Made by a program: the position numbers and the translations under genes
In this document: in pieces, positions 33,986 through 45,114 of the stretch
How positions within the stretch are numbered: position 1 is the first letter of the stretch
Layout: each line of letters starts with the position of its first letter
Assembly (NCBI GenBank): GCA_011037195.1
Contig: JAAEAF010000119.1
Coordinates: 62,001 to 126,000 of the forward strand
Source: Triatoma infestans
Lineage: Eukaryota > Arthropoda > Insecta > Hemiptera > Reduviidae
Reading direction: 5' to 3'
DNA: 64,000 bases
The notes under the pieces: generated by a model
The model's input: only the letters and a program-made list of their open reading frames with translations
The model's database searches: none
What the model was told of the DNA's origin: nothing

Positions 33986-34190
33986 TTTTTTAATTTAAGG
34001 CGTGTCAACATTATGTCATTGGCGCCCGAAGCCTTCTCAGTGCAATGCCGGCCTCCAGACAGTGTTCTCTCGTGAGCTGTAGAGGCTCCTAGGAAGTAAA
34101 AATCTAATGGTAGCATAGCTGGATTCGAACCCGGGTCCTCGGCATGGGAGTCCAGTACGCTAACCACATAGCTATTCCCTTCGCTTCTAG
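33986..34190 (-). mobile_element. tRNA-derived SINE, family A-type, copy 1
   Basis: Minus strand: a tRNA-like head with GGTTAGCGTACTGGACTCCC and B box GGGTTCGAATCC, then a body with GAGCCTCTACAGCTCACG and GGAGGCCGGCATTGCACTG, then an A-rich tail (TTAAATTAAAAAAAA). The head abuts the 3' end of the R2-like LINE. Copies also at 52265-52498 and 58259-58499. Confidence 0.8.
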
Positions 34191-35440
34191 AGAGAGAAAC
34201 ACTTTAATGCAAATATTTGCAATACAAAGGGTGCTGCCCAAATAGATCGGGTTGCTAGACACACAGCGTACAATCAGTCAATCAAGATATATAGATAAAG
34301 TGGAAAAAAAGAAGTCAACACCAATACTACACTATTGAGAGATCCTCAATTCGTCAGGCAAAAAAAAAAAAGAAAATCGTTCCTAACACTAATACAATAT
34401 GTCAACAAAATAAAATAAAATAAAATAAACCAAACTAGCAACAGAAACATCCAAATCAGAATAATAACATATCATAATCATACAATACCAACAAATAAGC
34501 GGGCAGAACAATCAAACTCATGTCCCGTAGATGTGGTGGTGGATAATGCCAATCGAGTCCACAATGATAGACTCCGCCAAGGCCTCCAACTCCCTCAGAT
34601 CAATCCCTAGCTCCTGAAGGAAGCTGAAAGTCAGCTTAGGGATGACACCTCGGGCACCGAACCAGAGACCCCGAACCCGAAACTCTCGGTCACCGAAGTC
34701 ATGGAACCTCTCTTTCAAGAAGGGGACACAACTCTCATATATACCTTTTTTTTCCAAGTCCACCTTCTCCGCCTGGTCCGGGTCATTGCTCTCGAATCTC
34801 ACGGTCGGGTCGAGGACTAGAGCCGATCTGTCGCGGTCATGAAGGGCGACTATATCGGCATACCTCGTTGATCCCGCTGAGTCGATGCAATAAACTTCCT
34901 CAAAGCACGTATATCCTTTTTCCTTCAGGAGCCGAATTAACTCGTGCTTGACCTTATGGTGGCGCCGAGTGATAAGGAGGGAGTTAAATGGGCATTTTCC
35001 CAGCACATGAGCTGGAGTTTCCGTCTCCCTGCCACACTTGCGGCAGAGGGTCCCAACTTCTCCCACGAAGTGGTGCCTAGTTAGAATTCAATTTTATGGC
35101 GTTTATCCACTCTGAACCTGTCAATATTCGTTTATCGAAGAGGAATTTATTCAGTTTAGGCGCATCCCTAAAATGTTGAGCCCCGATACCCTACCACTTG
35201 CACCGAGTCCATTCCTCGAACGCATTCTCCCGCAATGTCTGCCTCAATTTTTTGACGCTCGTGTGGTACTCCTGACTCATGTCCAACCTCTCAGCGCATT
35301 GACTCACCTCCGCCTCAAAATCAAACACTGACTGGAATTGTGCATCCTGGACCGAGGACAACCGCTGAGCGATAGACCAATGTTGGAGTGGTGCCTCCCA
35401 TTGACATCTAACTAAACCCAAACCTCTATAAAATGTCATA
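34191..35440 (-). pseudogene. R2-type LINE, C-terminal part with restriction-like endonuclease
   Basis: A remnant of a site-specific-type non-LTR retrotransposon (R2/NeSL-like superfamily) on the minus strand. 35439-35191 encodes the region after the reverse transcriptase (GLGLVRCQWEAPLQHWSIAQ) and ends in a stop. After further stops, 35066-34518 stays open for 182 codons: a zinc knuckle CRKCGRETETPAHVLGKC (C-X2-C-X8-H-X4-C), then RRHHKVKHELIRLLKEKGY, then YADIVALHDRDRSALVLDPT, which fits the core of a restriction-like endonuclease (PD-X(n)-D type), with Ala in place of the usual Pro before the first Asp. The last 330 bp are 3' untranslated. That endonuclease normally nicks the target for reverse transcription. 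Two in-frame stops before the knuckle disable this copy. Confidence 0.8.
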
Positions 35441-35780
35441 TAATAATATTATTTATATGACATATTTTGTATTCTATTGACAGAATTTCTTCTACTAACT
35501 ATATATATAGAGAGATCCTATTACTTTTATTTGAAATTTTCTCTGAGAATGTTCATTTTTGGGAGGTTTATGTGAGGTGGTAAGGTTAAGCTTTCCTTAA
35601 AAAAAAAGTGGTTTTATTAAGTTTAAATTCTCGCATTAAGTTATAAAAACTGATGACAACTAAACATATGACGAGAGAATTAGAAATCTGAAGAAAATTT
35701 GTCATACATTGCAGTAAGAGAATAATCGTTGAGAAATTCTGTTGAATAGCTTTCCGCTGAATATCAAATTGTAGCAATTG
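35441..35780 (+). repeat. Family A units and tail, right half of the split copy
   Basis: Contains CCTATTACTTTTATTTGAAA and a decayed tail with CAGTAAGAGAATAATCG near 35713. It continues the copy interrupted at 33985. Confidence 0.65.
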
Positions 35781-35883
35781 TTGGCCGTTAGAAATGATCA
35801 GATGTATCTCTTAGTTGGCTGATCGGCCAGGGGGTATCATAAGAAAAACACCAAAAAAAATTGTTTAAGTTTTTTTTTTATTA

Positions 35884-35930
35884 ATAACCCGACGTTTCGA
35901 CAAACATTGTTTGTCTTCTTCAGGGGCTAT
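35884..35930 (-). ncRNA. Hammerhead-ribozyme-like motif
   Basis: Minus strand, in order: ATAGCCC, CTGAAGA, an extra A, a perfect 7-bp hairpin GACAAAC-AAT-GTTTGTC, GAAA, CGTC, GGGTTAT. ATAGCCC and GGGTTAT pair over seven positions with one G-U wobble (stem I). CTGAAGA and GAAA are the conserved core boxes. Stem III would be only A-C/G-U. Such short-stem-III hammerheads are known from Penelope-like retroelements. The extra A at the stem II junction departs from the canonical core, so activity is uncertain. No Penelope protein is seen nearby. Confidence 0.5.
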
Positions 35931-36484
35931 CTTAGAATCGGAAAATTTGTATGCTCTAGACTCATAAAACTGGTGAGTGTTGAATTATTTTACCGATGAA
36001 TTATTTTATTATTCATCTAATACTATTCCTATTATTAGCACAGTGATGAATCTATTGCAGCAATTTCAATGTTTTTATATAAATTTTATTTTTAAGAAAT
36101 GGCATTGTTTGTAATAAACATTTTGTATATTTTATAATTTAGATTTTTATCCGCCTAAAAAAATTTATAAAACCTGAATCATGAATCCAAATTAATTGAA
36201 ATGTAATAAACCTCGTATGTAGTAACAAATTGACGGGAAATGCGTGACTTCCCCCTCCCCCCCGCACAATATAATGCAAGCCAGTAATGAGAGTACGTAT
36301 TACTCGTTGGGGCCACCATGTTAACCGTATAACCCAACTTTGCCAATTACTACAATCGATTGTTTGCAATCCTTTTTATCAATTGTTCTGAATACATTTT
36401 TTATTTTTTTGTCTTTTCATTCTTCATTTTCTCTTAAAATCTCATCATTTTTCTCTTTTAAACTTCATTCGTCAAATATACTAT
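35931..36484. other. Unassigned stretch
   Basis: AT-rich with a C-rich spot at 36250-36264. The open frame at 36139-36369 has no recognisable domain. Confidence 0.4.
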
Positions 36485-37010
36485 TATTTTCTATTTCTGC
36501 TTGGTAAGAGGAACTATTTTGCGATCATGTTAAATTTTCCATATCAAGTTTTCATCAGGAAAAACAGGTTTTGAAGTCTATTGAGATGGTTTTCAGAAAA
36601 TGCTGATGTATTTATGTGAACAGCCTAGCTCAAAAACAAAAAAATACTAGAAATTTCAAGCTTCACATTCAGGTTTGGCATGCGATCCGACAAGAACTTA
36701 TTTGTCGAAAATTCCTCAACAAAGTACTACTTTACTGAATGGATTATGATATATCAACTACACACAGAAAGAGCTACATATTTGAAACATTTCTACGGGA
36801 AAATTCCTTTTTTTGAGGAGGGATGAGCTTTTCGGTTATGCTTTCCCTCTAAATTGCTAATACTATTCTGTTTTCCATATAAAAGTGATCAGAATTAAAT
36901 ATATTGCCAAAATTCCAAGTTTGAAAAAAAATCGGTTGACCGGAAGTGCGACTTTGCTGAACCGTTATTCATTTTTCGGCGATTTGTTTTTACTTAAGAC
37001 ACTCTAGGAA
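36485..37010 (+). repeat. Family A head and two units
   Basis: The head near 36500 (TTGGTAAGAGGAACTATTTT) lacks the TG microsatellite. Units are identified by ATATATTGCCAAAATTCC and GGTTGACCGGAAGTGCGACT (about 36933). Confidence 0.65.
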
Positions 37011-37149
37011 GTGATACATTCAGAAATATATCACGTGTTTTTCTTTTGTAACTTTTTATCGAATTGATGTTAGAAGGATTCTGGGAGAGCTTCAGTTCTC
37101 AAAAAAAAAAAAACAAAAAAAAAACGTTCTTTCGGATGGATTCGGACAT

Positions 37150-37515
37150 TTGGTTAGATCCTGGGCGATGTGGTTTGAAGAAACATCTTTACCTTGATGC
37201 GACTTATGCCAGAACTCTTTTGTAGAGTTTGTGAGTGAGGAAGAAAAAGGAAACACCCATCCATCTTATTGCTTGGGTTATGAGGAAATTAGGTACAAGG
37301 ACATTTTATGGTCGGAACAGGATGGCTGCGGAAAAGCTAAGGCTGTTTCCTGTAAGGTTTTAGTCCGACTTGTCCGGACTATGGTGCATCTTAGGTGAAT
37401 AAAACGGGTCTGGATTCTTGTTCTAGATCCGGTAGTTGTATTCTTTCTTTAGTGTGAACACAGAGGAGAGGCTTTGGATAGTGCAGGTTTCGATTGTCCT
37501 CCCCCCTCCTTTGAA
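37150..37515 (+). pseudogene. LINE 3' end, same family as the copy at 11174-11536
   Basis: About 350 bp aligning with the 11174-11536 copy from the knuckle region (TGTGGTTTGAAGAAACATCT) through AACACCCATCCATCTTA to GAGGCTTTGGATAGTG near the 3' end. The knuckle's second cysteine codon region (TGTAGAGTTTGTGAG) is followed by an in-frame stop, and several indels break the frame. It lies just downstream of a family A copy and an A-rich run at 37105-37124. Target duplications were not found. It is no longer coding; the homology is at nucleotide level. Confidence 0.75.
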
Positions 37516-38930
37516 AAATAATAATGTAAAAAATTATACATTTGAGGAAAATTTGTCAACTTCATTAAGAGAACGTCGACTGAATGTTTGTATTTAATTT
37601 AATTTTATTTATTTATTTATTTTTAAGAAAGACAGTAATATACAACTAATTTAGTTTTCTTAACTATTATTACTTAAATCGTAATGATAATTAACATTTT
37701 ACGAGAATTTGTGATTAGTTTTCAAATGGTTAAGCAATTTTTATGAGGCAGAAGTATATGAAATTCTAATAAAACAGTATCACAAAAATTAAATGGACTT
37801 AATAAAAATTACTACTTTATTTTATGATCATTTTAATGATTAGGTTTTAAATTTTTTTTTTCTTTCCTTTAATTTATTACATTTAGAACGACAGAATTAA
37901 TAGTTTATTTAGTTTAAATTACAAGAAAACTATAAAAATAAATAAAGAAAGAATTACTATCTAAATTGGGCCAGTATTTCTTTTAGGTTATCTTCATCAT
38001 TACCTTCCAATTACCTCCCAAGGGCCCAAGGGCTTGGGGGACTATGGAAACACTTGATTAGGTATTAAGGGAGTGAATGAGAGAATGGAGAGAAAGAAAG
38101 AGACTTGATACAGTTTCCTGAAGGCTACAGATCCCTCCCCTCCCGACGAAAACCCTTCACAGTGACCCTTTATCCGTTTCCACTTCACCGCACATTCTTC
38201 CCACTTTTTGGGTTGGCAATACAGGGAAGATTAGGGCTTTTCTCTTTGAATCATTTATTTGTGGTAATGTATATCTGTCTATGTGTGTGTGTGTGTGTGT
38301 GTGTGTTCTGTCTGCCTGTTTGTTGTGGCTCCAACATCGGATTACCTCTTTTCTTTAGTGTTTTTGTTGGAATAGTTAAGTCCAGAGGAGTGCTACATTG
38401 AAATATATCCGACCAAAACTTATAAATAGTAATAGCTCTATCTCTGATTACATAATCGATCGATTCTTTCTCCCAAAGAAGTGTTATTATTAATTTTTAG
38501 ATAATTTTATTTCTACTTTTTTTTGGGCGATTCCTAGACTCAGTTAGTTCTTCTTCGGCATCTTTGTTTAGGAATTTTAGCATTGAGATCTCCTTGCAAA
38601 TATATTTTTAAATGCTGTGGGTCCGAAATTGTAATTCTAATAGATAATTGGGTGTTAGTTTGTGTGCGTCAGAGAGAGAAAAAAAGAGAATATATCATAA
38701 ATCAAAAATGAAAATGCCGGAAGTTCAGAACGGATCTATTATTTTGAGTCTTATTGCGGTGTGAATCTTACATTGTAAACCACTTCTTCAGGATTGTTGG
38801 CTTCTTCTTCACACGAAAAATTTACATAACATATACTGACTATCATTCAACATCAAATATTATGCACACGGCTTGCATTGTTCAAATTTTTTTATATACG
38901 TTGTGTTACTATCGAAAGCTTCTGCGATGA
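37516..38930. other. Unassigned, with TG microsatellite
   Basis: AT-rich to about 37970, then more balanced. TG repeats at 38281-38306 lie within an open frame (38105-38401) whose sequence is low-complexity and not protein-like. No gene supported. Confidence 0.4.
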
Positions 38931-38989
38931 AATAGGAGATTTTGGTCCAAATTCACCAACCAGAAGTGCAACTTTACTGAAAGTTTAGG

Positions 38990-39480
38990 TCCAGAGCCTG
39001 TCCTAGGGATAACGAATGGAGCAGTCCGTACAGCTATTGGGGACTGACTTCAAAGAAAGCAGTGGCATTCTGGGATGCGAGCCCTGGGGCAATGCACAGT
39101 AAAAGGATGATGCCAAAACTGTGTGAAGGTAGAACCAAGGTGACGCTTTGGCTGAATGCGAACCAGATCTCTCTGGTCACGGGGCTGCTTATAGGTCATG
39201 GTAGGTTCAGAAAACATCTGTACAAGGTAGGTCTAATAAGCTAGAAACCCTTTTGCACATTGTGTCTGGAGGAGGAGGAGACGGCCCGCCACCTGTTATT
39301 TGATTACATAACTAAACTGCGATACGAAACCTTTGGTACTCTGCGACCAGCGGAAATAGTAACGCAAAAAGATCTAGTGGTGAAAGCCTTTAAACTCTTT
39401 AGACCATCTCACATACTAGACCGTCAGGGATGGCTGCGGTGTCAGCCTATAGCCCAGGTTATGTTGTTGGTTTTTTGTTC
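38990..39480 (+). pseudogene. LINE C-terminal fragment, knuckle missing its last cysteine
   Basis: A 5'-truncated non-LTR element of the I/Jockey/R1 type, more distant from the copies at 11174 and 37150. Around 39062-39244 it reads LVTGLLIGHGRFRKHLYKVG, the linker between RNase H and the zinc knuckle, then a stop. The same frame continues with CTLCLEEEETARHLLFDY, where the fourth ligand position is Tyr instead of Cys. RYETFGTL follows, and the frame ends near 39526 in flanking family A sequence. The stop and the lost ligand mark it as dead. Upstream, 39001-39060 is probably more RNase H domain, too damaged to read. Confidence 0.75.
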
Positions 39481-39610
39481 CGGTTTCCACGAATTTCTCA
39501 AAAATGACTGCCACGATTTGCATTAAACTTTGTATAGTATATAATCCTACCACTTTTATTTGAATCATTTTCCCAGTAAAATTTATTTTTTGGGGAGGGG
39601 CGGTAATTGT
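39480..39610 (+). repeat. Family A unit fragment
   Basis: Contains CGAATTTCTCAAAAATGACT and CCACTTTTATTTGAATCATT. A piece on the other side of the LINE at about 38940-38980 (ACCAGAAGTGCAACTTTACT) suggests the LINE interrupted this copy. Confidence 0.6.
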
Positions 39611-39799
39611 TTAGAAGATGTGAGAAATGTGTGAGTAGGATTTCAAATGCTACTTAGGATGTCCTATATATCACTGTCTTCCGGATTGCGACGTCATCTC
39701 ATTTAAATGCTACCATATAATAGGTCCCACCGCCACTATTTATATTAAGATACGTAATATTTATTATTAATAAATATTCACTCACCTAAACGGTTGTTA

Positions 39800-40615
39800 A
39801 GCGGCGTTTACACGATCAATATTATTGTCAATACCAGTATTGACAATATTTCCATCAATACTCATACTAACCACTATCAATATTTCATTACTTTACACGA
39901 TCAATATTATTGACAATACTAGTTACTATTTCTGCCACTAGGAGAGTGTATTTACGTGTTTATACTCCATCAGTCTAGTTGTTTTTTTTGTTAACCTATA
40001 AAACATGAATAATCGTGATAAAGCTTGCTTAGCCATTATTTTGGCGCTTGGCACTAAGCGTAAAGTGAAACGAAAACTGTGGATGAAGGAATGGTTAAAG
40101 AAGAGGGAACAATATTCACATTTATTGCTTCTAAATGAAATATGTGTCAGCGACACTGCTGATTTCATAAACTACTTCAGAATGGATGAACCTACCTTCA
40201 ACAAATTGTTGAAGATGGTTGAACCATTTTTGAAAAAACAAAAAAATAATATGAGAGAAACCATAAGTGTTAAGGAAAGATTAGCCTTAACACTTAGATA
40301 CCTCTATAACAATCATTCAATTGCAACTGGTGCACCTAACCTAACCTATAAGAATAGTATCGCTTTTTTTTTTACCGGTAAGTTGCAACGTTGGATAAAA
40401 CTATTGAACTGACTAATGGCGGAAATATTGGCCCCGCCCCTAAACCAATAATATTGTCGATATCCCCTCCAATTCTCAGTATTGATAGAAAATCAGAATT
40501 TCATCAATACTCTTGTCAATACCGACCATCAATACTTTTTTAACACTTTACACGATCAATATTATTGTCAATACTCTAAAGTATTGTCAATACTATTGAT
40601 CGTGTAAACGCCGCT
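39800..40615 (+). mobile_element. PIF/Harbinger DNA transposon, internally deleted
   Basis: An 816-bp element with terminal inverted repeats starting AGCGGCGTTTACACGATC at both ends, flanked by TTA duplications (39797-39799 and 40616-40618), the hallmark three-base target site of PIF/Harbinger. Both subterminal regions are filled with palindromic TATTGACAATA-type motifs. The interior keeps the start of a transposase (40005-40412) but not the catalytic domain. A smaller relative lies at 59540-60114. Confidence 0.9.
40005..40412 (+). pseudogene. N-terminal fragment of PIF/Harbinger transposase
   Basis: An open frame of 135 codons starting at the first ATG inside the element. Residues about 55-105 (FINYFRMDEPTFNKLLKMVE, then MRETISVKERLALTLRYL) match the N-terminal helical region that precedes the DDE nuclease (DDE_Tnp_4 type) in Harbinger transposases. 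After LRYL the similarity stops and about 30 unrelated codons follow, which fits an internal deletion joining the N-terminus to the element's 3' region. None of the three catalytic acidic residues is present, so it cannot transpose itself. The fragment could in principle still fold, but nothing shows expression. The first 17 codons are also kept at 59843-59892. Confidence 0.8.
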
Positions 40616-40739
40616 TTAAGCTCCGCCCATTACCAGAGCTTCCTAGTGGCTGTGACATCATTAAACTCCGCCCACAGGTTTCACAACTAAGTTGCCAAGG
40701 CAACACTTGTCTTCAATTTTATATCAATGGGAGAATCTA

Positions 40740-41170
40740 CATTTAATAAAAATGACTTTTTTTGAGGAAACCATAACTTCCCCCCTTTCCCCCTAAACTT
40801 CTTTAAATGAACTTTCTCGTGAGAAAGTCTCAAACAAAACTATAGGTTTCCGGTCTTCATAGTAAGTATACCATGAAACAGTTTTCAAGAAAATAGTAAA
40901 AAAAATCAGAGAAGCTTCATCTGCTTTCAAGATGTAACGACCCTGAATAAGCTCATTGCAATATGTGTGAAATCCATCGGTGTTTTTAATGGAGAAAATC
41001 GCAGATAACCAAAAAAAAACTGTTCAGTAAAAACGCACTTACGTTCAATCGTTTTTTTCCAAACTTTAATATTATTTAGATGAAGGAATCGTATAATAAA
41101 ACTAAAATAGCACTTTATTAGAAAACATAATCCCATTCTTTTCCCAAAACCATATTTTTCGGATTTTACA
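40740..41170 (-). repeat. Family A units, minus strand
   Basis: Unit phrases in reverse: AAATGAACTTTCTCGTGAGA, CAGTAAAAACGCACTTACG, ACTAAAATAGCACTTTA. Confidence 0.65.
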
Positions 41171-43660
41171 ATCATAATAATTATTTAATTATATATTTCA
41201 TTATAATATAAACTTGTACACATACTTTTTATACAATTTATTTATAGTAATATTAGTAATGTGATATTTATATATTAAACTTATTGCCGCATCATCTCTG
41301 AAAAAAACTAAAATGTAACATTGCGTCATAGTTGAATTGATGCCAATTTGTCTGCAACAGGGAAAACCCTAGACTAAACCATTGAACATAAATATTTATA
41401 TATTTGTGGCCAAAGATATTTTATTTGGGTTCCATTTTTTACTTTCTTTTTTGTTTTTGTTTTGTTTTGTTTGGTATATTATTTTGTTTTAAAATACTTT
41501 ATGAATGAAAATTAATAATTATATAATATTTCTCACAATATTATTAGGTTTGTTTATTTATTATATTTTTTTTATAAAACAGCTGACTACGGTAAAAGAT
41601 TATAGTCATTCAGGAAATATTTCATTCAAGAATTTGTTTTCTTTGATTATAATTCTATCAATAACAGATTTGGCAGATTTTTTTTTTCTGAAGAACTTGA
41701 TATTTTTACTATATGAAAAGTACTTGAGTTTCCGGGTTGAGATAGCGTCAGTGGTTTGCTAGAAACTAAGGTTTCACACATATTGCAATGAGCTTCTTCA
41801 GGGTCATTACATCTTGAAGGTAGTTGAAGCTTCTCTGATTTTGTTTACTATTTTCTTGAAAACTGTTTCAACGATTTTTCTCTTTAAGTTTAGCAATAAG
41901 TCATACTAGCTACAAGTAAATCTGCTTCATACAACGTTTTTGAAACTTCTACAGACACATCTACAAGTTAAGGATGAATGGGTAAAAAAAAGAAAGTGAC
42001 GAATAGAAATGAACCTCTTCATCAGAGCAATACATAACAGCGGAAGATAGATCTGGTATGTTATATTGAGAGCTTCAGAGGCAAGTATTGCGTATGAAAT
42101 CCACTGTTTGATTTCAAGGGAGTATGATTTTGATGGTATTGATATTACATTATTTGGAATAGAACTTTAGAGAGTGAGCCCTAAGTTGCAATGGCCATCA
42201 TATTAGCGATTGGATATTTTCAATAAAGAAGTGTTATTTAAGCTTTTCAATCTTACTATTCAATTAATACACAAAACATCTAAATTCAGAACAATTTCTG
42301 GATGCAATTTTAAGACACAAGACATGTCAAATGCCTTTGCCGATTTCTTGGAAGACAATCTCAATTACCTGAGTAACTGAAAAGACATTATATATAAAAG
42401 TTTTCAAATCTATGTGAATTAACGGAGTATAACTGAAAGGTACAACCAAATCTACAAAAATATATGAACTGTGCAGAAATTCCAACCTAAATTACTCCGG
42501 CAGATAGTTGTCGGTTCTCTACTATGTCACAAACCTTCATTCTTCGTAACGATTTCAACATCACTGTTCGTACAACAAATACTATACCGCTGTCTCTCAT
42601 TGCTCTAATCCATATGTAGAAAACCCTAGCCTCTATTACTCTGCTAGTTGACAAATTCTCCATGCTGTTTGAATCACGAGTGATTCTGAGATTTCCTTTG
42701 GGATTGATCAAGCAAGCATCCCTACGGCATCCCGTAGAGAGTGCTATCATTAGGTATTTTCTCTCCTCCTACACATCAAGATATCTCTCTGATCCTATTT
42801 ACTTATAGTACATAGGTAAATGGTTATACAGGAATCTAATTATAAATAATATAATTTATATATTTTTTCTCTTTCAGATGAGCTTAAATTACTAATTCAT
42901 CTAATGAGTGACTCAGTAAGTTAATTTTTCTTTATTTGTGGCCTCTCTCTCTTCTCTGTGTTTGTGTGAACAAAATTACTATAAAAATAAAATAAATTAC
43001 AAGAAGTTCTCCCCTTAATTTTCTTATAAATAGCATGAACGGAAACGAAAGTTTCTTACTGACAAAAATCCTTCAGCTGTAAGTACGAAATTATTGCAGG
43101 TTCCTTTTTATTTTCCACAATTTTCTCTCGAATAGCTCCCGTAATTTTTGGTAAATTTTATAATATATTTATACGTATATAATCAATTTGAACACTTGTT
43201 TGATAAATTTTTCAGCAATGTCATTATTTGGGGGATTCTGGATGAGAAAGTGGGCATAGCAAATGTCGTGGAAGTCGCATTCGGTAAAATATGAATTCTA
43301 AGGGTGTACATAATTAGTAAAACTTTGTAGCAAATTTATTAATACGACTGTACAAGCGGCAGTAAGAAGAAATCAGGTTGTTTACGATTTTCTAAAAAAA
43401 ATAACTCTAGCCATCTATTATCCTTTATAAAAAATTTAGTGAACTATTTTTAAAAATCTTGCTGAATTTATGTGACAAGTTTCCTTGAGAAATTTTCTTT
43501 GAAAGAAATGGGACATAGACACTACTTCCAGAAACTCGGCGTATCCCAGAGTAACACAATTATACTAACAGTATCGGATGTGGAATTTTATTTGCAAGAT
43601 GAGGTCCCAGGGACAAACTTTAGCTCATAGCAAAAACACACTCCACTTACAGTTAGCCAC
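41171..43660. other. Unassigned stretch
   Basis: AT-rich with a family A unit trace near 41840-41890. The minus-strand frame 42487-42750 (87 codons, GC-balanced) matches no family I know and may be chance. No RNA genes seen. Confidence 0.4.
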
Positions 43661-43664
43661 TGTT

Positions 43665-43937
43665 CACAAGATAGCCTGCTTCATTTTGTTGGTCATCGGC
43701 CAGAGTTTCGGAGCCTTTCATCCCATCATTGGGACGTCTTTGATGTAAAAAATGTGATAACAACAGACTTGCATAAGCAAAATCACGGAGTTTACACATT
43801 TAAGTATGTGTATGTTTAAACAATCAAGACATTCTGATAGTAGGAGAACGCCCGAAATTGATTGATGACCAAAAAAAAAATCGAAACAGAAAACGCATGT
43901 ATTTATTCCAGCTCTGCGGGTCCAACTAAAACAACTG
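43665..43937. mobile_element. Palindromic foldback element (family M), copy 3
   Basis: The left arm has GATAGCCTGCTTCATTTTG and GGTCATCGGCC. The right arm has ACGCCCGAAATTGATTGATG and CCAGCTCTGCGGGTCCAAC. The inner sequence GCATAAGCAAAATCACGG resembles the other copies. The arms are more decayed, and the hammerhead-like boxes are broken (CTGATAG). Confidence 0.65.
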
Positions 43938-44923
43938 CAAGATTGACACTTTACAGATGGGCTACATGCTGTGAAAAAAAAATGAGATTAAAAAAAGAAT
44001 CAAAATAGATCATTGAAATCAATATTGATTTGGTATTACTGCAATTCCTCACTCAATTATATGATTAGATGATCTGTATCACAACTAAGCTCAAAATTTT
44101 GCAATTTAAAAGCCAATTTGCCATTTGCTAAAACGATTATCGCAAGAAAAAAGTCAACTGAATCTCTCACGCTAAATGCATTACTTTCTCTTACGCTGGT
44201 AATTTTGTGCCACATCTTTTAGGTTATCGAGTTTTCCCGGGAATTACATACATTGAGGTCCTGTGAACATGCAATTCGTTAATCATTTTTTTTTTAGGTG
44301 CTAAATATCTAAGGTCATTTGCACCTGATATTTATCTTTAATTGACACTATACTGGCTAAATATAGCAAAAAATTACCCTAGTCATAACTAAATTGCCTA
44401 TACTATATGTCTACGCTACCTATGTACTACATTAAATTTAAAATGGCCGGTAACGAACTTTTCTCGAATCACTTGGTTGCCTAAACCTAAATTAAAATCG
44501 AACTATTTGCACTACATTCGTATCAATAATTTCAGCTCACTAATGACTGAGACATCCCAATAAATACACTCATACTAGATAACACATTCACCCCCAATAA
44601 ATACACTCAAGCTTATCCGTTCATCCTAATAAATACACGCATCCCAATAAGTACGGCCATACCAATAAATACTTTCACGACTAAACAAGCATACTTCTAT
44701 TGTGAATTCGTTAATCTGATTGTGTTGTGTGATGAAGCACTACACTCACAAACGAAAACTTACAGAAAATTGAAACTTGAATAATTCCCTTTTTCGTGTA
44801 TGTATATCATCAGGTAATCATAACAGGAAGCTTTCAGTTTGAAATTCCTTAACCAATTAGTAACATATAACTGTCTAAAATGATACATTTTTTCTTGAAA
44901 CATTGCTATCTAATTAAACATAG

Positions 44924-44954
<31 letters not shown>

Positions 44955-45114
44955 CCGGGTAATGTTTATATCTAAAGTGTTATTCTAGTTCTAGTTAGAC
45001 AATTCTATCAGTTGACCGGAAGTGAAGTTTTCTACGATTTTAACCATAAAAAAAACATCGAAGGATTTCATTAAATTTCTTATATTTCATTAAGTATGAT
45101 TTAATACGCATTTT
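43938..45114. other. Unassigned, with AATAAATAC repeats and an A run
   Basis: 44555-44680 contains five imperfect copies of CCAATAAATACACTCA. 44160-44270 is a family A head fragment. 44929-44955 is a long A run next to family A unit sequence. No gene seen. Confidence 0.45.

Noticed and set aside
38105..38401. 98-codon frame with a Cys-Val repeat
   Set aside because: The repeat is the translation of a TG microsatellite; no homology recognised.
42487..42750. 87-codon GC-balanced minus-strand frame, possible exon
   Set aside because: No recognisable motif, no splice or neighbouring exon evidence; left as unassigned.
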